Source: JAAUUE01 sp943370025
GTDB lineage: Bacteria; Cyanobacteriota; Cyanobacteriia; Cyanobacteriales; JAAUUE01
DNA: 64,000 bases
NCBI GenBank assembly: GCA_943370025.1
Contig: CALRPI020000026.1
Location: 1 to 64,000 of the forward strand
Direction of reading: 5' to 3'
This document shows, in pieces, positions 32,802-42,447 of the stretch (positions within the stretch are counted from its first letter, which is position 1; each line of letters starts with the position of its first letter). The notes under the pieces are model-generated. The model searched no databases. It was not told where the DNA came from and saw only the letters and a program-made list of their open reading frames with translations. A program made the translations under genes and the position numbers.

Positions 32802-35669
32802 CTACATAACTCCGGGTAGAACCACCCCTACTTGGTTATTGAAAATTTCCATGTCTTTTTGATCCTTCTCATCGAAGCTGGCTTTGAAATAGTCGGGGAC
32901 ATTGGGCCAGTCGGCAGGGTTGTAATCGGGATGGTCACCGGGTTTGCGTTTATTCACAAGCTGGGTTACCCCTAATAGTTCGCCGTCAGAACTCAAGACC
33001 GGCATACAGAGAAGGCTACAGGTGCGGTAGTGGGATTCTTGGTCGATTCTTCTCGCCATATGGGAACTGGGGTGAGTGTAGAGATCGAAGCCAATATTTA
33101 GGGATTGACCAGTTTTTGCCACCATGCCCACAAAGCCTTCGCCAATGGGAACCCGTGCTTCCATCAGGGAGCCGTCGGCTTGGGGAATTTGTGTCCAGAG
33201 AATTTCTCGGTGCTGGTCGATTAGCCACAGGGTACTGCGATCGGCATTGGTGAGCTTTTTGGCAGCCTGCATCACTTTTTGCAGCATTTCCTGCTGGTTG
33301 CCGCTGCTTTGGCTGACCACACTGATGGCTTGGTAGAGAGGGTCGATCGCTTGGCGTTGTTCCTCGATCGTGCGAATTTCTCGATGGAAAGATTGGAAAG
33401 CCTGAAGAATTGGCAAGAAAGCATTCGCCCGTTCCTTGAGGCGATCGGCATCTTCTTGGCTAAAGCCATTTGGATCCACCTGCTCAGCTAACTCCAGACC
33501 CTTGGGGGGATTGGGTTTAAGCTTATTCAACAGACGGATAATCCCCACCAAACCTCCCTGCTGATTAATAATCGGGAATAAGAGCAGGCTATGGATCATG
33601 TAGCCCCCGGCTTGATCGATGCCGATCTGGATCAGGGGATCATTAAAACTGCGGGGTTTGTTAGTTGCCTTGACGGTTTTGGAAGCCATAATCGTGCCAG
33701 CGATGCCCTGATTGGTGGGGATCCTAATCTCGGAAGGCATTTCATTATGGCTAGATTCCAAGAACAATGACCACAGTTCTCTTTCTGCCTCACTGAGGAC
33801 AAAAACATGAACTTGATCTGCTCCAAAAAGTCTGGTCAGAGATGTACTAAAGAACTGCAACATATTGTGGAGAGTGCTGTAGAGAGCCTCATCCCCATTG
33901 CGATCTAAGGCTGTACTCAATACCGCCAAAGATTTATGCACAGCTTCCCTCGGTTCAATCTGTGCCAGTTGTTTCAAGGTTTCGTGGGTCTTCACGAATT
34001 GGAGGATGACCCCCACCCGTTCGTTGAATACCTGCATCGATTGGCGATCGTTCTTATCGAAACTAGCGACAAAATAATCCGGCACATTTGGCCAATCTTC
34101 CTTGCTATATTCTGGATAATCCCCCATTTTCCGCTTATTCACCAACTGAGTCACCCCTAGGAGTTCCCCCTCTGGACTGAGAATGGGCATACACAGGAGG
34201 CTACAGGTCCGGTACTTGGTCTGTTCATCGGTGCGTTTGGCGTTGGCGGCATCCGGGTGGTCATAAAGGTCAAAGGGAATGATCATCGGCTCTCTGGTTT
34301 TCGCCACATGACCGACAAAACCAACCCCAATCTGGGCGCGGATTTCCCCCCGTCCCGGTAGCTCTGTCCACAGATCCCCCCGATCGTTATCTGCCAGCCA
34401 GAGGGTGCTGCGATCGGCATTCATCAGCTTTTTGGCGGTGTTCATTACCCGTTGCAGGATCGCCTTGGTATCGAGGTTGATCTGGTCTAGCGATCGCGTG
34501 GCTTCTGCCAGGGCTGCCGTTGCCCGGAGCTTTTTGGTGGCTTTGTAGCAAGATTGCAAACTCTCTAAAACTCGGCGGATGGGGACAACGCACTTCGCCA
34601 ACCGTTCTAGGTCTAGGCGGGTAAAGCCCCTCGGTTTGATCACCAGCCGCCCATCATCGGGGGAGGGCTGCATTTTATTCAAGAGTTGAATCACCGCCAC
34701 TACTTCCTTTTCTTCATCAAGAATTGGGAAAGCCAGCATATTTTCGGTGCGGTAGTTAAAACGGCGATCGGTCTCCCGGACTCTTTCCGAACGGGGGTCT
34801 TCGTAAACATTGTCAGGAATATTGATGACCTTCTTGGTCAGAGCCACCTGCCCAGCAATCCCTTCGCCAATTCGGACTTGGATATCCAAAAATTCCCCAG
34901 CTTCGTTTTGAGCTACCAAAGACCAAAGTTCGGTCTTGTCTTCATTCAGCAGGAAGATGGTGGTGCGATCGGCGCTCAAGAGCTTACCAATCCGGGCGGT
35001 GACATCCCGCAATACTTCGTATACAGCTTGGGCTGAGCTTTGATCTTCTGAGTCGGAATCACTCTGGGAAAGGAGGTCTACTTGGGAGACGAGGAGTTTG
35101 CGCTCCAGTTCGGCAAGGGTTTTCAGAAATTCCGTATCGTTGGGTTCGAGGCGAGTTTGGACAAGAGCGATCGCCCCTTCAATCCACTGGAGGTTAAAAA
35201 TCGCCTCATAGATACGGTTATGGACTTTGAGTTTGCCCTGCTGCTTGGTGACCAAACCCAATAGCTCCAACTCTCCCTGCTCTGGGCTATTGTTGATCAG
35301 CACCCCGTCCTGTTGCAAAATTTGTTGATAGATCCGCAGTAATTGCAAACTCCGCTGCTGATTATGGCAGAGGCGATCGCCCATCTGACGAATTTCCTTC
35401 AGGTCGCTGCGCCGTTCCCAGTTGCTAATGATTTGGCTCTGGACTAATCTTTCTACCCAGCCAGCTTCTCCACCCACCGATGGCGAGTCGGGGGCATCAA
35501 TTAATACCTTACACAGTTTTTGAGTTAAAAATGGTTGCCCGCCAGTCCACTGCAAGACCAGTGCCAGCAGTTTCTTGTAGTTAGGGGATTTTTCCTTTAG
35601 TCCTCTGGCAATTTGGACTCCATTGTTTGCGGCATCATTTTGCAGGGGGTCTGAGACTTTTGAGAACAT
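32802..35669 (-). CDS. Multi-GAF sensor protein with AAA-like remnant, no output domain
   Basis: 955 residues. Residues 1-180 resemble the C-terminal part of the AAA-like (AAA_35) domain that opens many cyanobacterial signalling proteins (LALVLQWTGGQPFLTQKLCK). Four GAF domains follow at about 215-375, 395-550, 590-760 and 785-950; the second and fourth share ADRSTLWL, YRTCSLLCMP and GELLGVTQLVNKRK. The chain ends FNNQVGVVLPGVM, exactly where GAF2 continues into its linker, so the normal downstream domain (kinase or cyclase) is missing. The missing P-loop at the N-terminus also suggests truncation. A family E repeat abuts the 3' end. Confidence 0.85.
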   Translation of the reverse strand: MFSKVSDPLQNDAANNGVQIARGLKEKSPNYKKLLALVLQWTGGQPFLTQKLCKVLIDAPDSPSVGGEAGWVERLVQSQIISNWERRSDLKEIRQMGDRLCHNQQRSLQLLRIYQQILQQDGVLINNSPEQGELELLGLVTKQQGKLKVHNRIYEAIFNLQWIEGAIALVQTRLEPNDTEFLKTLAELERKLLVSQVDLLSQSDSDSEDQSSAQAVYEVLRDVTARIGKLLSADRTTIFLLNEDKTELWSLVAQNEAGEFLDIQVRIGEGIAGQVALTKKVINIPDNVYEDPRSERVRETDRRFNYRTENMLAFPILDEEKEVVAVIQLLNKMQPSPDDGRLVIKPRGFTRLDLERLAKCVVPIRRVLESLQSCYKATKKLRATAALAEATRSLDQINLDTKAILQRVMNTAKKLMNADRSTLWLADNDRGDLWTELPGRGEIRAQIGVGFVGHVAKTREPMIIPFDLYDHPDAANAKRTDEQTKYRTCSLLCMPILSPEGELLGVTQLVNKRKMGDYPEYSKEDWPNVPDYFVASFDKNDRQSMQVFNERVGVILQFVKTHETLKQLAQIEPREAVHKSLAVLSTALDRNGDEALYSTLHNMLQFFSTSLTRLFGADQVHVFVLSEAERELWSLFLESSHNEMPSEIRIPTNQGIAGTIMASKTVKATNKPRSFNDPLIQIGIDQAGGYMIHSLLLFPIINQQGGLVGIIRLLNKLKPNPPKGLELAEQVDPNGFSQEDADRLKERANAFLPILQAFQSFHREIRTIEEQRQAIDPLYQAISVVSQSSGNQQEMLQKVMQAAKKLTNADRSTLWLIDQHREILWTQIPQADGSLMEARVPIGEGFVGMVAKTGQSLNIGFDLYTHPSSHMARRIDQESHYRTCSLLCMPVLSSDGELLGVTQLVNKRKPGDHPDYNPADWPNVPDYFKASFDEKDQKDMEIFNNQVGVVLPGVM

Positions 35670-35968
35670 ATATGCAACCTGAAGTGTCTAGGTAGGGATA
35701 CACAGCATTTTTTAATTTTATAGCCGGAATCAGAAAAGAGATAACAAATTAGTTAATTTTCTATACTTAGATAATTTTCCATATTCTATATTCTCATCTC
35801 TAGTAGCGGAATATTGAAGATGCCTTAGCGAAAAGCTCATTTCTTGATCATCTGTAGGTGAGATATTGAAGTTTCGTGAAGGTTTATTAAGGATACGAAG
35901 GGGAAAGTCTCCTTTTGCTCCTAGTTTTCCGAAAGGAGCAGAATTTTTACAGAAGTATGTAGGAGATG

Positions 35969-36030
35969 GATTTACGCCTTTGGAAGTTTTTACGGGTTGA
36001 GGGTTGTCGATTCCTGCAAAAACTTCCCAG
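35969..36030. repeat. Family D repeat, copy 3 (one end degenerate)
   Basis: GGATTTACGCCTTTGGAAG then GAAGTTTTTACGGG / CCTGCAAAAACTTC with loop TTGAGGGTTGTCGATT. Confidence 0.6.
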
Positions 36031-36035
36031 AACCT

Positions 36036-36138
36036 ACAGCACTTTGCGTTCAAATGAGACACATAAAAATATTGAAAGTCTTATCAATGTTGGGTTTGAG
36101 AGTGGGTGGCTGTAGCCACCCACTCTCAAACTGCTGTA
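36036..36138 (-). repeat. Family A repeat, copy 4 (reverse)
   Basis: TACAGCACTTTGCGTTCAAA ... GAGAGTGGGTGGC / GCCACCCACTCTC ... CTGCTGTA. Confidence 0.83.
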
Positions 36139-36171
36139 AAAATTCCTTGGCATTGCGGAAATCCTCGGAGA

Positions 36172-36295
36172 GTAATACCAAATCTGGTTACGAGAGTATC
36201 CATGTTTTCTGAGTCCGCGAAGGCGGACTTTGCTCTTGTAGCATCGGTTTCAACTGCTATGCAGAGAGATGTTATCCAAACCGGATTTGATATAA
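36172..36295. repeat. Family E MITE-like repeat, copy 2 (both ends present)
   Basis: TAATACCAAATCTGGTTACG at the left and AACCGGATTTGATATA at the right give a terminal inverted repeat; the inner hairpin is AGTCCGCGAAGGCGGACTTT. Confidence 0.8.
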
Positions 36296-36344
36296 CCACA
36301 GATACAAAATACAGAGATAACCTTAAGTTGGGAGTGAAATAGTG

Positions 36345-38042
36345 ATGATGGGAAGAATCCAGAAGTTTATAAAACATATTCTTGTAGGTTTCGGCATAGC
36401 AATATTTCTAGGGGCAGTTTTGACTATTCCTGTGCAAGCCTTGAGTGCCGATCGCCCCACACCTAACCTCTCTATTCCCTCTAGTCGGAAGCCCAATCAG
36501 CCCATCCCCCCCAATCAACCACCCCCTGATTTTTTAGTTCGTCCCGGTCGATCGCCATCTAATCCCCCCGCCTTGACTCCATCGATCGCTCCTGCTCCGG
36601 TAATTGAGAATCAACTTAATGAGACAGAAGACGAGACTCCAAATGAACAACAAGCCCAAAAAAATGCGGTAATTTTCTGGGATAACCAAGCCCTCGAAGC
36701 CATCCGCAATGCCCGACCGGGACCTCCGGTGGTGGCGCGGATCTTAGCCATGGTGCATACAGCCCAGTACGAGGCGTGGAGTCAGTACGACTCTCAAGCG
36801 GTGGGGACTTTGTTGGGGGCAAAATATCGCCAGCCCGTGGAACTTAGAACCGAGAGCAACAAAACCACCGCCATGAGCTATGCCGCCTACCGAGTTTTGG
36901 TGGATCTGTTTCCTCCGTTTGCTTCAGACTTTGCTGAGGGTATGCGGGATGCCAATCTTGATCCTAACTTCACCGCCACCACTCCCAACACCCCCGCCGG
37001 TCTAGGCAATCTCGCCGCCGCCCAATTACTGGCTTACCGCCATGATGATGGGGCAAATCAATTGGGCGATCGCCATCCCGGTGCCTACAGCGACTACACC
37101 AATTATCAACCAGTCAATTCTCCTACCCAAGTCAACGACCTCAACCATTGGCAACCTTTACTGACCTCCAATGGTAGTTTTCAAGGCGGCTGTGTGCCGG
37201 GGCTGGGAGTCCCCACTCTGCAAACCTATGTCGGTCCCCATTGGGGTTTGGTGATTCCCTTCGCCCTTGATGACGGGGAAGCGATCGTTCCCTCTAAGCC
37301 TCCAGCCCGTTATCCCTCTCCAGAATTTACCCAACAGGCACAGGAAGTGCTAGATATCAGCGCCAACCTCACCGACAAACAAAAAGCTATCTCCGAATAC
37401 TGGGTAGATGGGCCCGCCTCGGAACTGCCACCGGGACATTGGGCATTGATTGCCCAGATGGTATCCCAACGCCGTCGCCACACCCTCGATGATGATGCCA
37501 AGCTCTTCTTTGCAGTCAGCAATGCCAATTTAGATGCCGGAATTTTGGCATGGAAGGTCAAACGTACCTATACTTCAGTCCGTCCTATCACCGCTATTCG
37601 GGAGCTATTCCGGGGGCAGAAGGTCAAAGCTTGGGGCGGTCCCGGTAGAGACACAATATTAATCAATGGGGAAGATTGGGAACCCTACCAAGACAGGTGT
37701 TTTGTCACTCCAGCGTTCCCAGAATTTGTTTCTGGGCACAGTACCTTTAGTGCTGCTTCGGCAGAGGTGCTTAAATCTTTTACTGGCAGTGATGATTTCC
37801 CCCATACCCACACGATTCATGAACTCCGACTGGGCAATCTGCAAAACCCCATCAAGCTCCAGTGGCGGACTTTTTCGGAAGCTGCTGATGAGGCGGGTAT
37901 TTCTAGGCGCTATGGAGGGATTCACTTTGCTGATGGTGATCTGGTCGGTCGAGAGTTGGGGCGCAAGGCAGGGGCAAGGGTGTGGGCTAAAGCCCAGCGG
38001 TTCTTTGCCGGGACAGCCGCCCCAGTAAATGAGATGAGTTAG
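36345..38042 (+). CDS. Vanadium-dependent haloperoxidase / PAP2-superfamily protein
   Basis: About 565 residues, exported (signal segment HILVGFGIAIFLGAVLTIPV). A proline-rich linker with repeated NQPxPP follows. The PAP2/VHPO core has FVSGHSTFSAASAEVL (catalytic His near 465) and GGIHFADGDLVGRELGRKAG (vanadate-binding His), and HTAQYEAWSQYD helix at the N-terminal half. Such enzymes oxidise halides with peroxide, or act as phosphatases when vanadium is absent. The start is ATG at 36345 or GTG at 36342. Convergent with the SLH gene across a perfect hairpin. Confidence 0.9.
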   Translation: MMGRIQKFIKHILVGFGIAIFLGAVLTIPVQALSADRPTPNLSIPSSRKPNQPIPPNQPPPDFLVRPGRSPSNPPALTPSIAPAPVIENQLNETEDETPNEQQAQKNAVIFWDNQALEAIRNARPGPPVVARILAMVHTAQYEAWSQYDSQAVGTLLGAKYRQPVELRTESNKTTAMSYAAYRVLVDLFPPFASDFAEGMRDANLDPNFTATTPNTPAGLGNLAAAQLLAYRHDDGANQLGDRHPGAYSDYTNYQPVNSPTQVNDLNHWQPLLTSNGSFQGGCVPGLGVPTLQTYVGPHWGLVIPFALDDGEAIVPSKPPARYPSPEFTQQAQEVLDISANLTDKQKAISEYWVDGPASELPPGHWALIAQMVSQRRRHTLDDDAKLFFAVSNANLDAGILAWKVKRTYTSVRPITAIRELFRGQKVKAWGGPGRDTILINGEDWEPYQDRCFVTPAFPEFVSGHSTFSAASAEVLKSFTGSDDFPHTHTIHELRLGNLQNPIKLQWRTFSEAADEAGISRRYGGIHFADGDLVGRELGRKAGARVWAKAQRFFAGTAAPVNEMS

Positions 38043-38126
38043 GAGGTTGTCCCTGTTGTTCGAGGTTGCCAACTAATTCAGAAATTAGGCAGGTATCGAG
38101 GAGATACAGTGCTTTAAAATAACCAA

Positions 38127-38171
38127 AGTTTATGTTGAGAGCCGCGCGGAGCGCGGCTCTCAACATAAACT
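38127..38171. terminator. Perfect 21-base stem between convergent genes
   Basis: AGTTTATGTTGAGAGCCGCG and its exact complement CGCGGCTCTCAACATAAACT flank the short loop CGGAG. The position between two converging genes suggests a bidirectional terminator. TACAGTGCTTTAAAA just before and CTGCTATA just after resemble family A ends, so it may also be a degenerate member. Confidence 0.6.
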
Positions 38172-38194
38172 GCTATAAATCATGGATTTCCCCT

Positions 38195-39691
38195 TCAAGG
38201 GCGGACTAGATAGGGCGAGTCGAGGCGGGGAGCTTTTTTGGTGGTGACGAGGGCGTTGTAGACTAGGACGACAACTTCGGCGCGAGTGATGGGACGCATG
38301 GGTTCTAGCTGTTCTGGTTCCGGGTAGTTCATCACCATCAGATTAGTGGTGGCGGTGGCGATCGCATTGGTGGCATAGCTGGGAATCTGCGCCCGATCGC
38401 CATAGCCTAAAAGCACATCGGGGTCGCCACCAGTCAAGCCCAATCCATTGACGATGGAGACGATCGCCTGCACCTTGGTTAGGGATTGATCGCCCCGAAA
38501 CGTGCCATCGGGAAACCCCGCCAGAAAGCCCATACTGGCAGCTTTATTAATTGCCCCCGCTGCCCAAAAATCACTCGGCACATCTCGAAATAAAACATCA
38601 GTTCTCTTGATGGGTAAGTTAAAAGTTTTCGTTACTAGAGCCGCATATTGCGATCGATTAATACTCATTTCTGGCTGGAAAGTTCCATCCGGAAAACCGC
38701 TCACTAACTGCCGACTCAGCAATGCTTGAATAAAAGAAATTGCCCAATGTCCCTCAATATCCGTAAAAGGCAATAGCCCCATAGTTCCAGCAAATTCTGT
38801 AGCCACAAAGTTGATTCTGCCCTGTACCTTTGTCAGACTAATCTGATTGCCCGCTGCCGTAATTATGGCAGTACTATTATTTTGAATATCGAATTGATTA
38901 TTATCTTGAATGATATTCCCCGCTGGATCCTGAGAGCTACCCAGATTAGGCTGGGCAGCTTCGTTAATCAACAAACCAATTCCTGTATTTTTAGTAATTA
39001 AATTGCGGCGGAGAGTTGGTTTGGCATTGCGAGAGAGAAATATCCCGCCATGATTATCATTGAAAGTATTATCAATAATTAAAGGGGCAGTGCGATCGCT
39101 CAAGGCAATGCCATAACCAGTCCGGGTAAAAGTATTCCGGCGTACTTCTCCCTTGCCATTGCGCCCATAGGAAATGCCACTGGCACCATTAATAGTGAAG
39201 AGATTATTCATTATTAATGGCTTACCAGCTCCACTAACAAAAACTCCTTCCCGACCACACTTAGTAAAGGTATTACTAACAATTACGGGGCTAGTAGATT
39301 CTACCCAAATTCCCGTACCTCTAGTCTGGGGATTGGTCACGGTCACCCCCCGGAGTTGCGATCTATTTTCCATGCGGAGGGTGATATTTTGGCTGCCAAA
39401 GGTGGGGGTTGCAAAGTTGCCACTGCCAACAATAATTACATTTCTGCCCCGTGTATTCACATCCCCAATAATCATTACCCCCGTGGGAATTACTAAAGGG
39501 AAAATTTCGCCGTCATTATAATTTCCTGCCGCTAAAATAATTATTCCTCCTCTAGTTAATTTTTGGAGAGCAAAGGTGAGGGTTTTGTAGGGAGAATTTA
39601 CGGTGCCGTTGCCCTGATTATTCCCGGTAATTGGATTGACGTAGATAGTGGTACTAGTAGTGCTGGCGGGGGGAATAGTAGTGCTGGTCAT
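38195..39691 (-). CDS. Right-handed beta-helix (DUF1565) protein with three SLH domains
   Basis: 498 residues. IYVNPITGNNQGNGTVNSPY opens a DUF1565-type region, followed by parallel beta-helix repeats up to about 290 (NTFTKCGREGVF, NNLFTINGASGI, IDNTFNDNHGGIFLS). Three S-layer homology modules end the chain, each with the FPDGTF-type turn (FTDIEGHWAISFIQ, FRDVPSDFWAAGAI, and a diverged third). SLH modules bind cell-wall or outer-membrane polymers. No signal peptide is visible at the given start, which is strange for a surface protein. Six bases after the DUF58 gene, so cotranscribed with it. Confidence 0.85.
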   Translation of the reverse strand: MTSTTIPPASTTSTTIYVNPITGNNQGNGTVNSPYKTLTFALQKLTRGGIIILAAGNYNDGEIFPLVIPTGVMIIGDVNTRGRNVIIVGSGNFATPTFGSQNITLRMENRSQLRGVTVTNPQTRGTGIWVESTSPVIVSNTFTKCGREGVFVSGAGKPLIMNNLFTINGASGISYGRNGKGEVRRNTFTRTGYGIALSDRTAPLIIDNTFNDNHGGIFLSRNAKPTLRRNLITKNTGIGLLINEAAQPNLGSSQDPAGNIIQDNNQFDIQNNSTAIITAAGNQISLTKVQGRINFVATEFAGTMGLLPFTDIEGHWAISFIQALLSRQLVSGFPDGTFQPEMSINRSQYAALVTKTFNLPIKRTDVLFRDVPSDFWAAGAINKAASMGFLAGFPDGTFRGDQSLTKVQAIVSIVNGLGLTGGDPDVLLGYGDRAQIPSYATNAIATATTNLMVMNYPEPEQLEPMRPITRAEVVVLVYNALVTTKKAPRLDSPYLVRP

Positions 39692-39697
39692 GGCGGC

Positions 39698-41110
39698 TTA
39701 AAGTAGATTCTTAGCTTTTAATTGCAGATAGCGATCGACTAATTGGTCACTAATTTGTTGGACTGGAGCATCTAACACCAATACACCCTTTTGTTTTAGT
39801 TGGGCAAAGGCGACTTGGCGCTGGTTGAGGAGGTCTAGGGCTACGGCTTGACTATAGGCAGCTCTGAGGTTGGGAATCGCTGCTTGATTCGGAGAAGATT
39901 GCGACCCAAGGCTCAGGCGATATTGCTCCGCAACGCTAATGCGATATTGCTCCGCAACGCTAATGCGATCGACTTCAGGATCCCGCAAGGTGACACAGAA
40001 GGGCAAATAACGGGGGGTCAGCCGTCCCAAGGCTGCAAGTAGTTCCTTGGAGGCAGTGCTATCAATAATATCGGTAATTAGAACAATTAATGCCCGGCGG
40101 CTTTGCTGTTTGACTAAATGGGTGACAGCCCCGACATAATCGGGTTCGAGGAGTTCTGGTTGAATGGGGGTCAGGGATTCCACCAAGTGGGAGAGTTGTT
40201 GTTGCCCTCTTTCAGGAGGGAGCCAAGTGTGCATTTTGCGATCGAACACCCCCACGCCCACGCGATCGCCCCGGTGCAACCCCGCCACCGCCAAAGAAAG
40301 AGTTGCCTGCAAGCCCCAGTCAAATCTTGCTAATCCCTGCACTTGAGCAGTCATCAACCGGCCGCGATCGAGCAGAATAATTAGTGTCTGTTCCTGCTCC
40401 GGTTCCAGCACCCGGACTTGCAAGGTGGGGGTAGCGAGGGTCGTAGCTCTCCTGGCGGTGGCTTTCCAGTCAATGAGTCTGGGATCATCCCCCATCCGGT
40501 ATTCCCGCAATTCTGCAAATTCTGTACCGATGCCCAAGCGCCGCGATCGCTTCATGGCTCCACTATTTTCGAGGGTCAACTTCACGGTCAACTGCCGCAA
40601 TCCAACTAAATCTGGATAGACCAAAGCTTTGGTATTGCTAGAAACTTGCCAATTATCCCAAGCCAAACCCCATGCCCCCAATTGCCGCACTTGGATGCCT
40701 CCCCAAAGAAATTCCCCCCGCTTTTGGGGATGGACATTGTAGCTAATTTCCTGCTGGGTATTGCTGGGAAGGTCAATCTCTAGAGGCAGTTTGGCTTGGT
40801 GATTTTCTTGGTGAGTAAATTCCCGTGGATAGTGATCATAAATACAAACCTTGGCTGCTTTTTGACTAGAGGTAACGGATAAAATCACCGGATTATCTCT
40901 ACCAATAGATAATTTCCCTAAGGGTAACCGATGGATTTTAATGCGATCGGGCTTATTTTTGAGCTTATCAATCAGGGCTAAACTAATAATTAAACAGTCA
41001 AATATAGCAGTTGCCAATAGCCCATTATTAACACTACTAAAGTTAGCAATTCCTACGCCCAATAGCAGCCCTGAAAATAGTAAGAAATAAGTTCTAGCAG
41101 CAGGAATCAT
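39698..41110 (-). CDS. DUF58 membrane protein, partner of MoxR ATPase
   Basis: 470 residues with two N-terminal membrane segments (YFLLFSGLLLGVGIANFSSV, LATAIFDCLIISLALI). The DUF58 core is GTEFAELREYRMGDDPRLID then WKATARR, followed by a vWA-like region (LIILLDRGRLMTAQ, RALIVLITDIIDST). DUF58 proteins act with MoxR ATPases in assembly or maturation of surface complexes. Near residue 400 an ISVAEQYR unit is present twice in tandem, probably by slipped replication. Middle gene of a MoxR-DUF58-SLH operon. Confidence 0.9.
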   Translation of the reverse strand: MIPAARTYFLLFSGLLLGVGIANFSSVNNGLLATAIFDCLIISLALIDKLKNKPDRIKIHRLPLGKLSIGRDNPVILSVTSSQKAAKVCIYDHYPREFTHQENHQAKLPLEIDLPSNTQQEISYNVHPQKRGEFLWGGIQVRQLGAWGLAWDNWQVSSNTKALVYPDLVGLRQLTVKLTLENSGAMKRSRRLGIGTEFAELREYRMGDDPRLIDWKATARRATTLATPTLQVRVLEPEQEQTLIILLDRGRLMTAQVQGLARFDWGLQATLSLAVAGLHRGDRVGVGVFDRKMHTWLPPERGQQQLSHLVESLTPIQPELLEPDYVGAVTHLVKQQSRRALIVLITDIIDSTASKELLAALGRLTPRYLPFCVTLRDPEVDRISVAEQYRISVAEQYRLSLGSQSSPNQAAIPNLRAAYSQAVALDLLNQRQVAFAQLKQKGVLVLDAPVQQISDQLVDRYLQLKAKNLL

Positions 41111-41207
41111 AGTAGTTTATTCTTCCTCTCCCATAGGGAGAGGTTGTGGGTTTATCATAGTAGTCTATTCTTGTTCCCTCTCCCATAGGGAGAGGGTTAT
41201 GGTTTAT
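41108..41207. repeat. Tandem duplication of about 50 bases ahead of the DUF58 gene
   Basis: Units 41108-41155 and 41156-41207 both read CATAGTAGT/C...TATTCTT, then CTCTCCCATAGGGAGAGG and a GTGGGTTTAT / TATGGTTTAT end. The first unit starts at the DUF58 start codon, so the duplication lengthened the moxR-DUF58 spacer. Each unit holds a CTCTCCC / GGGAGAG hairpin. Confidence 0.75.
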
Positions 41208-42154
41208 CTAGGGACAGCGACTTGTTGCAGAATATTTTTAATTATACCGGCAATGTTTAGCCCATCAAGAATACTTTCTGGTTTGAGAATTAAGCGATGG
41301 CGTAGTAGAGGTAATGCCACATCTTTAATATCATCGGGAGTGACAAAATTCCGGTTGGCTAACCAAGCATTAGCTTTAGCAGTTTGTAACCAAGCTACAG
41401 TACAGCGGGGAGAGGCACCGATCGCCAGATCTGCGTGTTGCCTCGATCGTTGTACCAATTGCAACAGATAGTCCATCACCCCTTCTTCCACTTGCACCGC
41501 ACTCACAGCTTGGCGAGCTTGGAGAATTTCCTCTACTGTTGTGGTGGGTTTAATCCGCCCCAAATCCTGCCGTTTTGCCTGAAATCCGGTTTGGCGATTT
41601 TGCAGCATTTTCTTTTCACTGGCTTGGTCGGGATAATCAACAATCACCTTAAATAAAAATCGATCTAATTGTGCTTCTGGCAGGGGATAAGTCCCTTCAA
41701 ATTCCAAGGGGTTTTGGGTGGCAATTACCCAGAACAGTTCTGGGAGGGGCAGGCTTTCTCCATCTAAAGTTACCTGTTGTTCTTCCATGGCTTCTAACAG
41801 CGCCGATTGGGTCTTGGGGGGCGTGCGGTTAATTTCATCTGCCAAGAGAATCTGGGTAAAAACCGGCCCTTTTCTTAGGGTAAATTCTCGTTGATTTAAA
41901 TCAAAAATATTCGTGCCGATAATATCCGTCGGCAAAATATCAGGAGTTAGTTGGACTCGCCGGAAGTCGGCTTGAATTAACTGGGAGAGGACTTTTACCA
42001 ACAAGGTTTTTCCCGTACCCGGTACTCCTTCAAGGATTACGTGTCCCCCCGCCAGCAGGGCAATGAGTAATTGCTGAATTACTTGCTCCTGCCCCACTAC
42101 AATTTTACTCAGGGCATGGTTAAGATTATCGAGGATATTATTTTTCTGGGGCAT
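41204..42154 (-). CDS. MoxR-family AAA ATPase
   Basis: 316 residues. Walker A GVPGTGKT near 42, Walker B LLADEINRTPPKTQSALLEA near 105, sensor 1 VIATQNPLEFEGTYPLPEAQ and arginine finger DRFLFKV are the MoxR signatures. It is thought to act as a chaperone that remodels a partner complex with DUF58/vWA proteins. First gene of the operon with the DUF58 gene 93 bases downstream. Confidence 0.93.
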   Translation of the reverse strand: MPQKNNILDNLNHALSKIVVGQEQVIQQLLIALLAGGHVILEGVPGTGKTLLVKVLSQLIQADFRRVQLTPDILPTDIIGTNIFDLNQREFTLRKGPVFTQILLADEINRTPPKTQSALLEAMEEQQVTLDGESLPLPELFWVIATQNPLEFEGTYPLPEAQLDRFLFKVIVDYPDQASEKKMLQNRQTGFQAKRQDLGRIKPTTTVEEILQARQAVSAVQVEEGVMDYLLQLVQRSRQHADLAIGASPRCTVAWLQTAKANAWLANRNFVTPDDIKDVALPLLRHRLILKPESILDGLNIAGIIKNILQQVAVPR

Positions 42155-42273
42155 AGGATTTTGATGAGAGCGGTTGCTATAAATTATATACAGGACTTAC
42201 GCAAAAACCACAGACCTATTAGGGGCGCAAGGTCTTGCGCCCCTACCAATGGCGGCTAACACCAGAACTTGCT

Positions 42274-42370
42274 GACAGCAATTTTCGTTCAAATAGGACA
42301 CATTGCAAATATTTGTCAATGTTAGGTTTGAGAGTGGGTAGCAACAGCCACCTACTCTCAAACGGCTGTA
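42274..42370 (-). repeat. Family A repeat, copy 5 (reverse, degenerate)
   Basis: GACAGCAATTTTCGTTCAAA ... GAGAGTGGGTAGC / GCCACCTACTCTC ... GGCTGTA. Confidence 0.78.
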
Positions 42371-42447
42371 AGTTCTATAACGTTGAGAATAATGTCGAGC
42401 ATGGTGCACCCAGAGGATGCGCTGTTTTTAACCTATTTTAGGATCGC

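Larger units (their letters stand above)
35670..36344. other. Gene-free interval with three repeats
   Basis: About 670 bases upstream of two divergent genes. It contains family D (35969-36030), family A in reverse (36036-36138) and family E (36172-36295) in a row. The stretch 35700-35960 shows no coding sequence I can support. Confidence 0.6.
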
